The notes below the pieces were generated by a model, which worked only from the letters and a program-made list of their open reading frames with translations, made no database searches and was not told the origin of the DNA. 64,000 nucleotides of DNA from contig JBBJMP010000001.1 in the NCBI GenBank assembly GCA_037718865.1, positions 1-64,000 of the forward strand, in the 5' to 3' direction. Positions 42,501-51,898 of this stretch are shown piece by piece. Both the position numbers and the translations under genes were made by a program. Within the stretch, counting starts at the first letter, position 1; every line of letters begins with the position of its first letter. The DNA comes from JADCRZ01 sp037718865. GTDB taxonomy: Bacteria; Bacteroidota; Bacteroidia; Chitinophagales; Chitinophagaceae.

Positions 42501-44681
42501 ATGGACTTACTATTTCTATTCAGGGCTTTACTAAAAAGAAAATGGATCATAATCGGGGCAACGATGCTGGCCGTGATCGCTGCTTTCATTTTTGTGATCA
42601 ATAAACAGAAACTATACGAATCAACAGCTCAATACTCTACCGGATTTACTGTTCAGCAGGTGTCTCTGGTGAATGATGAATCGGATGCCTACAAAACCGA
42701 CATTAAATTCAATAACGTTCTGGAAACATTCACTTCTCCGAAAGTTATTGGTATGCTGTCTTACAATCTGATGTTACACGATCTGACAAGCCCTGAGACG
42801 GCATATCGGAAGATCGATGAAAAGAAAAAGAATTCACCGGAATATACTATCGTCAATCCCGAAAGAGCGAGGCAGATACTGATAAGTAAGGTAAATAACC
42901 TTGAGCTGCTAACCACCTTTAGCGAAGAAGAAAAACACCTGATCGAATACCTCAAAATCTTCAAGTACGATTATATTTCCGTTAAAAAGAGCCTCTTCAT
43001 AAACAGGATCCCCAGAACTGATTACCTAACCATTGTATTTCGTTCAGAAAATGCGATGCTGTCCGCATACGTAGTCAACAAGCTGGGTGAAGAATTTCTG
43101 CGTTTTTATAATTCAATCAGTTCAACAAGAACATCGGAGTCTGTTGAAAAAATTTCAGGCGTAGTGGATCAAAAGAAAAGAGAGGTCGATTCAATAACTG
43201 AAAAATTAAGAAGGGAAAAATCGACACAGGGTGCCTTGAACCCCGCAGACCTGAGTAAAAGCGCAATGGAAACGGTAAAAGAACTAAGCTCCAAACTGGC
43301 AGACGAAGAAACTAGTAAAAATAGAATATATTACCAGCTTGTTTCGGTTAATAGGCAATTGAGCCAGCTGGGAAACTCAGGCAGCAACATTTCAGGAAAT
43401 AACTTTGAGATTGTACGAATAAAGAACCGGATCCGGGAATTATCTGCTCGTAAAGATGATCCGCAGGTGAGTGAACAAATTTCCAGGTTACAGGAAGAGC
43501 TGAAAGAAAAACAGACCTCCCTGAATACCAGTGGTGGTTCAGCGAACGAAGTTTTACGAATGGAATTGCAAGGAAAAAAGGCCGACCTGGAAGAGCAACT
43601 TAATGCTTCTGAAGTAACGGTAAGATATCTTAATTCAGAGGTTCGCAAGTATAGTTCAATGAGCAACTTCGGGGCAGGAAGCGATGTTAAGATAGATGCC
43701 CTGCGAAGTGAGGTGGATATTGCAACCAAGGAGTATTCGGAAATCAAATCCAAGTATATGGAGGCTGAGGGAGCTAAAGAAACACCCAACATCAATTTCA
43801 AACAAACCCTCGTAGGCCAGCCTGCCGTTCTACCGGAGCCGTCCTACTTTATCTTAACCCTGGGAGTATCAGGCATCTCGATGCTTGCCCTAAGCTCTTT
43901 ACTGTTCGTCCTACTTGAAATTTTTGATTCTTCCATAAAGACACCTTCGCATTTTGCTAATACAGTAGGCTTGAAACTCCTGAGCATAGTCAACAGGGTA
44001 GACTTAAAAAATAAGGCATTACCTGATATCATTTCAAATGAAAATGATGCCAATGGAAATAAAATGGGGAGCGAAACACTGTTTAAGGCGTTTCTTAGAA
44101 AATTACGATTTGAAATTGAACGAAGCGGGAAAAAGATCATATTATTCACTAGCACGAAACCGGGAGAAGGAAAGACGACAATCATCGAGGCACTAGCCTG
44201 CAGCGTTAGCCTGGCCCATAAAAAGATTTTGATCATCGATAGCAATTTTTCAAATAACACCATTACACAAAAATTCGGCTTTACCGGTTCTTTAGAAAAA
44301 TTTTCCCTGAATGGTCATGGCCTTTCATTAAATGCATTCAAAAATATTATTCACGCTTCACCCATAAAGAATGTAGATATTATCGGAAGCCAGGGTGGTA
44401 ATTACACACCTACCGAAGTACTGGACAAAAACAACGTCCTGGATTATCTTGAATTCCTGTCAGGGCACTATGATTATATCTTTCTAGAAGGCGCTTCATT
44501 GAATGACCATTCCGACACCAAGGAGCTGTCAAGGTATGCACAGGGTATTATTTGCGTTTTTGCATCAGACTCTGTATTTAACCAGATGGATAAAGAATCA
44601 ATTCAATTTCTGAACAACGTAAAGGAACAGTTTATTGGCTGTGTATTGAATAAGGTGGAAGACGATAATATTAATAATTAA
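42501..44681 (+). CDS. Wzc-like polysaccharide co-polymerase / chain-length regulator
   Basis: This is a 726-aa inner-membrane protein. A Wzz domain is bounded by two helices (KWIIIGATMLAVIAAFIFVI near residue 15; SYFILTLGVSGISMLALSSL near 450) with a long periplasmic coiled coil (~210-400). The cytoplasmic P-loop domain has Walker A STKPGEGKTT (~550-559) and Walker A' ILIIDSNF (~575). Walker B reads YDYIFLEG, with Glu where tyrosine kinases have Asp, and the C-terminus (LNKVEDDNINN) has no tyrosine cluster. It probably controls glycan export and length without classical autophosphorylation. It begins the plus-strand export block, 12 nt before the next gene. Confidence 0.88.
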   Translation: MDLLFLFRALLKRKWIIIGATMLAVIAAFIFVINKQKLYESTAQYSTGFTVQQVSLVNDESDAYKTDIKFNNVLETFTSPKVIGMLSYNLMLHDLTSPETAYRKIDEKKKNSPEYTIVNPERARQILISKVNNLELLTTFSEEEKHLIEYLKIFKYDYISVKKSLFINRIPRTDYLTIVFRSENAMLSAYVVNKLGEEFLRFYNSISSTRTSESVEKISGVVDQKKREVDSITEKLRREKSTQGALNPADLSKSAMETVKELSSKLADEETSKNRIYYQLVSVNRQLSQLGNSGSNISGNNFEIVRIKNRIRELSARKDDPQVSEQISRLQEELKEKQTSLNTSGGSANEVLRMELQGKKADLEEQLNASEVTVRYLNSEVRKYSSMSNFGAGSDVKIDALRSEVDIATKEYSEIKSKYMEAEGAKETPNINFKQTLVGQPAVLPEPSYFILTLGVSGISMLALSSLLFVLLEIFDSSIKTPSHFANTVGLKLLSIVNRVDLKNKALPDIISNENDANGNKMGSETLFKAFLRKLRFEIERSGKKIILFTSTKPGEGKTTIIEALACSVSLAHKKILIIDSNFSNNTITQKFGFTGSLEKFSLNGHGLSLNAFKNIIHASPIKNVDIIGSQGGNYTPTEVLDKNNVLDYLEFLSGHYDYIFLEGASLNDHSDTKELSRYAQGIICVFASDSVFNQMDKESIQFLNNVKEQFIGCVLNKVEDDNINN

Positions 44682-44692
44682 CTCCAATTTCC

Positions 44693-45820
44693 TTGAAACC
44701 TGATTCATTTAACGGTATTGTGCAAAGCAACCGTCATTCCTGGATAGATTATGCGCGGGGGATAGCTATATTTCTCGTGTTGTACCGCCATGTATTTGAA
44801 GGCATCAAGCGGTCAGGACTAAACACAGAAAACTATTCATTCCTGGAACACGCCAATATCATTTTTTTCAGTTTCAGGATGCCACTTTTTTTTATTATCT
44901 CCGGCATCTTTATTATTAAAAGCCTGCAAAAAAGGGGACTAAGAGAATTCATTCAAAACAAATGGCAATTACTATTATACCCTTACATCTTATGGGCGGC
45001 TATACAAATCAGCATTCAATGGCTGCTTGGAGATTATGTAAACGCCCAAAGATCATACAAAGATTACCTGTATATTTTTGTGCTGCCAAGAGAAATCGAC
45101 CAGTTCTGGTACCTGTATGCCTTGTTTAACGTTTCCATTCTGTATGCCATCACCAGTATTAAACTCAAACTTTCACGTCTTGCCCAATTGATACTGGGAC
45201 TTGTATTTTTCTTTATCTCCAGTCAGGTCGTACAGAACAGCATACACCTGGGCGGACTAAAACACGGAGGCTTTTTTTATGATATCCTGCATTACTATAT
45301 TTTTATTGCCATAGGAGACGTCATTGCGTCTTTCATCATGAAAAAGGAAAATGTAAAACTGTTTTCTTCCTGGAAATCGTTCATTATAATACTTCCGGTT
45401 TTTGCAGCCTGCCAGTGGTACTTCCTCCAGGTAAACGTGTCGCATAATTCTACTTCATACGTGGAGGATTATCAGCCCTTCCGTTTCCTGTTGATTGCTT
45501 TGTCCGGATGTATATTTATGACGGTAGTATCATTTATTCTGCAAAAATATAACACGGCTAAATGGCTGCACTTCATCGGCTTTTATTCTTTATACATCTA
45601 CCTGATGCATGTGCTGGCTTCCGCAGCCACCCGAATATTTCTGACTAAAGTTTTTGGCATAGGTTCGGTACCCCTGCTGTTGCTACTTGGTATAACCATG
45701 GGGCTGATCGTTCCTATCCTCTTCTACACATTCGCAACCCGTTTTGGAGCCTGGTGGTTGTTCAGCTTGCAGAAGCCGGAAAACAAAAAATTAACTTCGA
45801 AGAATTTAGTAGCTGTATAA
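44693..45820 (+). CDS. acyltransferase family 3 membrane protein
   Basis: This is a 375-aa protein with about ten membrane helices. Family motifs RHSWIDYARGIAIFLVLYRH (catalytic His in YRH) and FRMPLFFIISGIFI are clear. Members move acetyl or other acyl groups across the membrane onto sugars. No ATG fits the N-terminus. TTG 44693 or GTG 44720 are the candidate starts, and the latter gives a beginning closer to relatives. It lies 11 nt after the Wzc-like gene and 1 nt before the flippase gene. O-acylation of the repeat unit is the likely job. Confidence 0.87.
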   Translation: MKPDSFNGIVQSNRHSWIDYARGIAIFLVLYRHVFEGIKRSGLNTENYSFLEHANIIFFSFRMPLFFIISGIFIIKSLQKRGLREFIQNKWQLLLYPYILWAAIQISIQWLLGDYVNAQRSYKDYLYIFVLPREIDQFWYLYALFNVSILYAITSIKLKLSRLAQLILGLVFFFISSQVVQNSIHLGGLKHGGFFYDILHYYIFIAIGDVIASFIMKKENVKLFSSWKSFIIILPVFAACQWYFLQVNVSHNSTSYVEDYQPFRFLLIALSGCIFMTVVSFILQKYNTAKWLHFIGFYSLYIYLMHVLASAATRIFLTKVFGIGSVPLLLLLGITMGLIVPILFYTFATRFGAWWLFSLQKPENKKLTSKNLVAV

Positions 45821-45821
45821 A

Positions 45822-47174
45822 TTGGCGGAAGAAAAAAAATATAATTACTGGTTGCATTCCGGCATGTATAGTTTGCTGCAACGTTTATCCGTAATGCTTT
45901 TCGGCATCGCCAGTTTTTTTGTGCTTGCCCGGGCTTTGTCTACCGAGCAAATGGGCGCATGGGCCCTGTTCCTGGCTATTACAGCCAATCTGGAACTCAT
46001 CCGGTACTCCATTGTCAAAAACGGCTTTATCAAATACCTGAGTTCAAGCGATAAATCGCACAATGAGATCATTACAGCGGCCTTACTATTGAACGTGCTC
46101 GTTACCCTTGCCATGATCATCGTACTGCTGCTGTTCATGCCTTATCTCAGTGGCTTTTTGAAGGCGCCCGGGTTGACACGCATCATGTACATTTTCATCA
46201 TCGGTTTGATCCTGCTGATCCCGTTTTCTCACTTTGAATGGATCCAAAATGCCCGGGCCGACTTTAAAGGGATTTTCCTGGCTCATCTTACGAGGCAGCT
46301 ATTTTGGTTTTTGCTGATGATGACCCATCTTTTCGCATACGGATCCATCAGCCTCGCTGCGCTTTCCTTGTATTATAGTATGGGTATTCTCGCCGGGGGA
46401 GTAACGGCTTTCATGTATTCCAGGAAGTATCTTGGTACCCGTTTTGTTTTTGTGAAGGACTGGTTTATGAAACTGTGGCATTTTGGCAAGGTAATACTCG
46501 GATCAGCCGCAAGCAGCATGGTTTTTAAAAATGTCGACCAGTTCGTTATTTCTAACCTCATCTCCCTTACAGCCGTAGCATTGTACGGTACATCTATACG
46601 TATCATCAACCTGCTCGACCTGCCATCGCATATCATCGCAGATATCATGTTTCCGATGTCTGCAAAGGTAAACGTACAGGGAAATGCTCAACAACTTCGG
46701 TATATGTATGAGAAATCGGTAGGTGCCATCCTGTCTGTCATTATACCGCTGATCGTGTTTATTTTTGCTTTCCCCGAATTACTGCTAATAGTCCTTGCTG
46801 GAAAAAAATATATTGGAGCTGCCTTCATTTTGCGTTTGATGCTCGTCAATAGCATATTTACCGTATTCATTAAACAGTTTGCTACTATTCTTGACTCGGG
46901 CGGAAAAGCAAGGATCAATTTTTTGATCATCACTATTATGGCTGTGCTGAGTATTATCTTCTGTTATTTTCTGGCCAGAAACTTCGGAGTGGCCGGAGCA
47001 AGCCTTGGAATAACGGCGGCCCATTTTGTAGGATTTTGCGGCAGTCAGTACTATTTAAACAAACATTACGGCATCCGGTTCTGGAAATGCTTTGGTTATG
47101 CTGTGAGCTTCTACCCGGAAATGTACGGAATTCTTAAAGATAGATTTTTATTAAAATGGCGGACCAATTTTTAA
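45822..47174 (+). CDS. Wzx-like oligosaccharide flippase (MOP superfamily)
   Basis: This is a 450-aa protein with 12 or so membrane helices. The N-terminus KYNYWLHSGMYSLLQRLSVM with LFGIASFFVLARALS and EQMGAWALFLAIT matches polysaccharide-transport (PST/MATE-like) proteins. The likely start is TTG 45822 immediately after the previous stop. The first ATG (45864) would remove the conserved KYNYW segment. It flips lipid-linked repeat units to the periplasm. The 3' end overlaps the following glycosyltransferase by 19 nt. Confidence 0.87.
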   Translation: MAEEKKYNYWLHSGMYSLLQRLSVMLFGIASFFVLARALSTEQMGAWALFLAITANLELIRYSIVKNGFIKYLSSSDKSHNEIITAALLLNVLVTLAMIIVLLLFMPYLSGFLKAPGLTRIMYIFIIGLILLIPFSHFEWIQNARADFKGIFLAHLTRQLFWFLLMMTHLFAYGSISLAALSLYYSMGILAGGVTAFMYSRKYLGTRFVFVKDWFMKLWHFGKVILGSAASSMVFKNVDQFVISNLISLTAVALYGTSIRIINLLDLPSHIIADIMFPMSAKVNVQGNAQQLRYMYEKSVGAILSVIIPLIVFIFAFPELLLIVLAGKKYIGAAFILRLMLVNSIFTVFIKQFATILDSGGKARINFLIITIMAVLSIIFCYFLARNFGVAGASLGITAAHFVGFCGSQYYLNKHYGIRFWKCFGYAVSFYPEMYGILKDRFLLKWRTNF

Positions 47175-48388
47175 GCAATAAAGACGTTATCATTTTTGCG
47201 CTCAAATCCTGGGATACGGAGATTGGTTCTTCCAGCAAAGAATATGCAAAAGTACTTGCCAGGAACAATAACCGCGTGCTGTTCGTCAACCGTGCCCTCG
47301 ACAGACTCTCGCTGATTAAGTTTAGAAACCAGGCACAGATAAAAAAAAGGCTGGAAAGCCTTAAACGGCCAACTGATTCGCTTGAAAAAGTGGAAGAAAA
47401 TATCTGGGTTCTGAATCCCGGAACTGTTTTGGAATCGATCAACAGAATACCCTGGTCATTTATTTTTGACCGGTTGAACCGGTTAAATAACCGACGCCTG
47501 GCATCGGAGATCAACAAGGCAGCAGAAAGTTTGCAATTTGACAATGTCGTATTATACATAGAGAATGATTTCTTGCGGGCCTTCTATCTAAACGAAATGA
47601 TCAGCAAGGTTTCAGCTACGGTGTACTATATCCGGGATTACCTGCCCTCACAGGCCTATTTTAGTACTCATGGAAAAAGGCTTGAGCCAAAGATGATTGC
47701 TAAAGTGAATATGGTAAGTACTAATTCGGAATATTTAATGAACTACGCACTGAAATATAATCCAAATAGTCATTTTGTAGGCCAGGGCTGCGATCTTACC
47801 CTCTTTACCGCCGACAATTTTGACATCCCGGAAGATGTAAAACCGCTTAAAAGACCCATCATTGGTTATACAGGAGCTCTTTTAACTACAAGGCTTGATA
47901 TTGACATCATTCGCCGGATTGCTCTATATAATAAGGATTGGAGTGTAGTGCTGGTTGGTTCTGAAGATGACAACTTCAGGAACAGCGATCTTCACCGGTT
48001 TGAGAACATCCATTTCCTGGGAAGAAAAAAAAGGACTGAAATACCTGCATATATAAACAGTTTTGACGTTTGTATAAACCCGCAAGCAGTTAATGAAATG
48101 ACCATTGGCAACTACCCGTTGAAAGCGGATGAATACCTGGCCATGGGAAAGCCCATAGTAGCTACCAGGACAGAAGGGATGAAAATGTTTGAAGAATACA
48201 GCTTTTTGTGTGAAACGCCGGTTGATTATATACACGGCATAGAACAACTATTAGCTGAACCGCAAACACCCGTTTTAATCAATAGCAGGAAGAGTTTTGC
48301 TAGTTCACATAACTGGGAAAGCTGCGTAGAGCACCTGGACAAGGCATTAGGGAACACCGTTGGAAAGCAATTTCAACATGCAGGATAA
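47156..48388 (+). CDS. GT-B glycosyltransferase (TuaH-like)
   Basis: This is a 410-aa protein. KDVIIFALKSWDTEIGSSSK and NRVLFVNRALDR are typical of TuaH/GT4-like transferases. RPIIGYTGALLTTRLDIDII and FDVCINPQAVNEMTIGNYPL followed by KADEYLAMGKPIVAT form the C-terminal donor site. It would add a sugar to the lipid-linked unit. The start ATG lies 19 nt within the flippase gene and the stop overlaps a 34-codon ORF, so expression is tightly coupled. Confidence 0.87.
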   Translation: MADQFLSNKDVIIFALKSWDTEIGSSSKEYAKVLARNNNRVLFVNRALDRLSLIKFRNQAQIKKRLESLKRPTDSLEKVEENIWVLNPGTVLESINRIPWSFIFDRLNRLNNRRLASEINKAAESLQFDNVVLYIENDFLRAFYLNEMISKVSATVYYIRDYLPSQAYFSTHGKRLEPKMIAKVNMVSTNSEYLMNYALKYNPNSHFVGQGCDLTLFTADNFDIPEDVKPLKRPIIGYTGALLTTRLDIDIIRRIALYNKDWSVVLVGSEDDNFRNSDLHRFENIHFLGRKKRTEIPAYINSFDVCINPQAVNEMTIGNYPLKADEYLAMGKPIVATRTEGMKMFEEYSFLCETPVDYIHGIEQLLAEPQTPVLINSRKSFASSHNWESCVEHLDKALGNTVGKQFQHAG

Positions 48389-48482
48389 TAACAATAAAGG
48401 ACAGTGGCTGATTGAATTGCTTGCGCTGCTTTTCGTGACAGGCGTATTGTTGTATTTATATATCAAAATACTTTTCTTCTAA
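48378..48482 (+). CDS. 34-aa single-pass membrane microprotein
   Basis: This short ORF begins with ATG 48378, overlapping the end of the glycosyltransferase by 11 nt, and ends 13 nt before the polymerase gene. The peptide has a polar N-terminus (MQDNNNKGQ) and one hydrophobic helix (WLIELLALLFVTGVLLYLYI), closing KILFF. Position between two coupled genes and the clean N-out/helix layout support translation. Function is unknown. It could assist the Wzx or Wzy membrane proteins. Confidence 0.6.
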   Translation: MQDNNNKGQWLIELLALLFVTGVLLYLYIKILFF

Positions 48483-48495
48483 AAATAGTTCAGGC

Positions 48496-49983
48496 ATGAT
48501 CAATGATGCACGAGATTGGTTATACAAAGAGTTTGTTCTTCGCAAATTAAATTCGCGGTTCGGCGCAATTTTATTGGGGGTAATAGCTATCGTGATTTCC
48601 TTTGCAGTGGTCAATCTTAGTTTTGTCATAGGCCCTGTGCTGGTAGCATTGCTGGCAGGTTTAATCCTCGTATTTATATGTCTTAACTATCCTTTGCTTG
48701 GATTCTATATTATCATCTCCATTTCGTGTTTTGCTTTTTTTCCTGAGCGGTTGCTGGGTGTCTCTCTTCCTATTAGTACCGGGATTGAATTGCTGGTTTT
48801 TATTGTCTTCGTCGGTATCATCTTACAACGAAAAAATTCACCGTCCGACAATCGTGCATTCTTTAAAAGTCCAGCCTCCATTGCCATCCTTATGTTTTTT
48901 CTTTTCTTCCTCGTGGAGGCTTTCAATTCCAATATGTACTCACTCGCAGGATGGGCCTTTTATGTACGCAGGTACATCATTTTTTCATTAATTTATTTCG
49001 TGGCTTTCCGCCTGCTGGATGATATAAAAAAAGTAAAATTCTTTCTAAAGTTCTGGATTGCCATTGCATCCTTTTGCGCAATATATACCTGTAAACAGCA
49101 ATGGCTGGGATTTTTTAATTTTGAACACGAATGGCTAACCAGCGATCCTCACCTCATCGCTTTATACTTCCAGGGGGGTAGTTTCCGAAAATTTTCATTC
49201 CTTTCAGACCCGGCAGCAAACGGTATCCTTATGGGAGCTATGTGTTTATTCTGCCTCTTGTTGGGGTTAGGACAAACAAGCAGTAGAAAAAAGAGAACGT
49301 TATACGTAATGGCTTTTTTCATGTTTTTAGCCATGGGGTATTCCGGTACCCGTACTGCGAGTGTAATGGTTCCTCTTGGTGTGGCCCTGTATACGATCAT
49401 GACTTTTAATAACCCCCGTACGCTGGCCTTCCTGGTGATGTTTATATTTATCGCCATGTTTACTTTTTTCGGACCGTTCAAAAACAGCCCATCTATTTAC
49501 AGGATGCGGACCACTTTTATGGGCAGCCAGGAAGAGTCACTGAATATAAGGGATGTAAACCGTAAATATATTCAACCGTACATTTATAAAAATCCTATTG
49601 GCGGGGGTTTGGCTACAAGCAGTTCGGAAGGCATGAGCTATAACCCGGGTCATCCTCTTGCCGGATTTCCGCCAGACAGCGGCTTGTTAAAAACAGCCAT
49701 AGAAACCGGCTGGATAGGTTATACCCTTGCCATGATATATTATTTTCTGATCCTTTTCCAGGGAGTCCACTATTATTATAAAGCCCACGATCCACAGATA
49801 CGCTTATTTTATGTAGCTATTACAGCCACACTGATCGCGTTTATAATGGCTCAGTATTCGCAGGTCGCCATAGGACAGGTTCCCATGATCTTTTACTTTT
49901 ACCCGGTAATTGCGTTATTAACCCGACTTTTATTAATCGATAAAAAAATTGAACATGATAGCAAAATTGAGATGCAGGCTTAA
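48496..49983 (+). CDS. O-antigen polymerase/ligase-like membrane protein (Wzy/WaaL)
   Basis: This is a 495-aa protein with about 12 helices and a large periplasmic loop around residues 330-400 (SPSIYRMRTTFMGSQEESLN, NPIGGGLATSSSEGM, GFPPDSGLLKTAIETG). That layout and the loop motif with GxG and H/R residues are typical of the Wzy_C/O-antigen ligase family. It would join repeat units or attach them to an acceptor in the periplasm. Its end overlaps the TolC-like gene by 29 nt. Polymerase and ligase roles cannot be told apart here. Confidence 0.85.
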   Translation: MINDARDWLYKEFVLRKLNSRFGAILLGVIAIVISFAVVNLSFVIGPVLVALLAGLILVFICLNYPLLGFYIIISISCFAFFPERLLGVSLPISTGIELLVFIVFVGIILQRKNSPSDNRAFFKSPASIAILMFFLFFLVEAFNSNMYSLAGWAFYVRRYIIFSLIYFVAFRLLDDIKKVKFFLKFWIAIASFCAIYTCKQQWLGFFNFEHEWLTSDPHLIALYFQGGSFRKFSFLSDPAANGILMGAMCLFCLLLGLGQTSSRKKRTLYVMAFFMFLAMGYSGTRTASVMVPLGVALYTIMTFNNPRTLAFLVMFIFIAMFTFFGPFKNSPSIYRMRTTFMGSQEESLNIRDVNRKYIQPYIYKNPIGGGLATSSSEGMSYNPGHPLAGFPPDSGLLKTAIETGWIGYTLAMIYYFLILFQGVHYYYKAHDPQIRLFYVAITATLIAFIMAQYSQVAIGQVPMIFYFYPVIALLTRLLLIDKKIEHDSKIEMQA

Positions 49984-50707
49984 ATTAAAATTTCACCTTC
50001 TTCTATGGATGGCAATGGTAGCGTTCATGCAGGCTTTCACACAGCAACCCGCAAAGGATACAACGGCAGGAAAAACTAGGCTGGTTAACAGGTTTGGCGA
50101 AAACACGTCCCGGGATGTAAGAGAAAAGCTGGTAAACCTGGCACTTCAAAATCCTAGTTTTGAAATAGCAGACAGGCAGGTAAACATTGCCTCAGAGAAT
50201 GTCAAAAGGGCCAAAACCAGTATCCTTAATAATGTTTCCGTGCAGGGTAACCTGAATGAATTTTCTATTGCCGGCAATTCGGGTGCGAGTGGAGCCAATC
50301 TGTTTCCCAGGTATAATGTCGGTGCCGTTATTCCGCTTGGCATCTTCTTTACCCGGTCAAATGACATCAAAATCGCACGTGAGAACCTGTACATTTCTCA
50401 GGCAGAAAAAAATGAACGTTTCCGGCTCATTAAGGAAGAAGTGTTAACCAAATACGAAGATTACCTGTTGACAAAAAGCCTTCTTGAACTGCAAAATCAG
50501 ATGACAGAGGATTCTCATACCAATTTTCTGCAAATGGAAAAAGCATTTGGGGAAGCCAAAATACAACAGGAGAATTATACCCAATCCTACAAAGATTATA
50601 ACCTGGAAGTGTCAAAGCAGAAAAACCTGGAAAGAAATCTGAAAGTAGTCATCATTCAACTGGAATCTTATATTGGCATTAAACTTGAAGAAGCGATTAA
50701 AATGTAA
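49955..50707 (+). CDS. half-length TolC-family protein
   Basis: This is a 250-aa protein from ATG 49955 (a TTG two codons earlier is less likely). A signal peptide (LLLWMAMVAFMQAFTQQ) is present. Then comes a single outer-membrane-factor repeat: long helix VREKLVNLALQNPSFEIADR, a strand pair (VSVQGNLNEFS ... YNVGAVIPLGIFF), and paired long helices of about 100 residues ending LESYIGIKLEE. Normal TolC proteins have two such repeats in about 450 residues, so this is one half. It overlaps the polymerase gene and shares its stop codon base with the next start (TAATG). No Wza-type export lipoprotein is in the window, so this may supply or assist the outer-membrane step. Confidence 0.75.
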   Translation: MIAKLRCRLKLKFHLLLWMAMVAFMQAFTQQPAKDTTAGKTRLVNRFGENTSRDVREKLVNLALQNPSFEIADRQVNIASENVKRAKTSILNNVSVQGNLNEFSIAGNSGASGANLFPRYNVGAVIPLGIFFTRSNDIKIARENLYISQAEKNERFRLIKEEVLTKYEDYLLTKSLLELQNQMTEDSHTNFLQMEKAFGEAKIQQENYTQSYKDYNLEVSKQKNLERNLKVVIIQLESYIGIKLEEAIKM

Positions 50708-51879
50708 TGGTACGTGATCATCCCCTCGTCTTAGACAGCAAACCTCAGGCAGTAATTTCCAGGAAGGAAAAGATATTTTTTCCCAACCTCGACGGACTTC
50801 GGTTTTTTAGCTTTTTCAGTGTTTACCTGTTTCATGTATACCTGTTATTATTTGACAAATATCAGCCAGGCACCGGTTCGCACCGTATTATGCGTTTTCT
50901 TTTTCAGAACGGGGAAATAGGCGTTAATTTTTTCTTTGTTCTAAGCGGTTTCCTCATAACCTATCTGCTGATTGAAGAAAAAAAACTAACCGGCAAAATA
51001 CATATAGGCAACTTTTACATCCGCCGGATTCTGCGTATCTGGCCGCTGTTCTATTTATGCCTGATCTTTGGATTTGTCATTTACCCGTTTATAAAAAATT
51101 TCAGTGGGGGCGAGTTGTTTGTGACTGCCAATCCCTGGACATACTTCGTTTTCCTTAATAATTTTGACTTCTTATACAACGGGGCACCGGCCATTATATC
51201 GGTCCTGTGGTCCGTAGCTATTGAAGAGCAGTTCTACCTCATGTGGCCCCTGGTGCTTGGATTGTTACCCCTGAAAAAGTTCTCTTATGCTTTTTTTATC
51301 ATCATAGCAGGTTCAATCATTTTCAGGGCATTTAATGTACAACATGAGCGCGTATTACAGTTCCATACCTTAGCCGTAATTGGCGACATGGCACTGGGCG
51401 GTCTCCTGGCTTATTACTGTATATTCAATACTGCTTTTAAACAGGCTATTGTTCAGTTAAGCAAACCCGCAATTGCCTGTATCTACCTGGCAGCGTTGGC
51501 TGTCTTTTTTTTCAGGAAAGAAGTTTTTACCGGTATTTTGCCCGTAGTGGAACGTATAATTATAGCATCGATCTTTGGCATGATCATCCTGGAACAGAAC
51601 TTTAGTAAAAACTCATTTTTTAAAATGTCGCGATGGAAGGTTATTAGCAAGATGGGTACTTACACTTATGGTTTGTATTGCCTCCATGTTATCGCAATGA
51701 CCATAACCGAAATGGGTCTGTCAAAGGCAGGGCTGAACATAAAAGAAACGCTTCCCGGTTTATTGGTTGGATTTCTGGCCATCTTCGTAGTTACGGGCAT
51801 TGCGCTGGCATCGTATCACCTTTTCGAAAAGAGATTCCTCCGTTTGAAAGACAGGTTTGCCTTTATAGTAAAAAAGTAA
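50707..51879 (+). CDS. acyltransferase family 3 membrane protein (OafA-like)
   Basis: This is a 390-aa protein. FFPNLDGLRFFSFFSVYLFH and GEIGVNFFFVLSGFLITYLL are the acyltransferase-3 signatures, followed by FYIRRILRIWPLFYL and VLWSVAIEEQFYLMWPLVL. It has about ten membrane helices. It likely O-acylates a surface glycan. The second such enzyme in the block suggests two acylation sites. It is translationally coupled to the TolC-like gene by a 1-nt overlap. Confidence 0.9.
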   Translation: MVRDHPLVLDSKPQAVISRKEKIFFPNLDGLRFFSFFSVYLFHVYLLLFDKYQPGTGSHRIMRFLFQNGEIGVNFFFVLSGFLITYLLIEEKKLTGKIHIGNFYIRRILRIWPLFYLCLIFGFVIYPFIKNFSGGELFVTANPWTYFVFLNNFDFLYNGAPAIISVLWSVAIEEQFYLMWPLVLGLLPLKKFSYAFFIIIAGSIIFRAFNVQHERVLQFHTLAVIGDMALGGLLAYYCIFNTAFKQAIVQLSKPAIACIYLAALAVFFFRKEVFTGILPVVERIIIASIFGMIILEQNFSKNSFFKMSRWKVISKMGTYTYGLYCLHVIAMTITEMGLSKAGLNIKETLPGLLVGFLAIFVVTGIALASYHLFEKRFLRLKDRFAFIVKK

Positions 51880-51898
51880 ATTATTCAGTTAAACCGTC

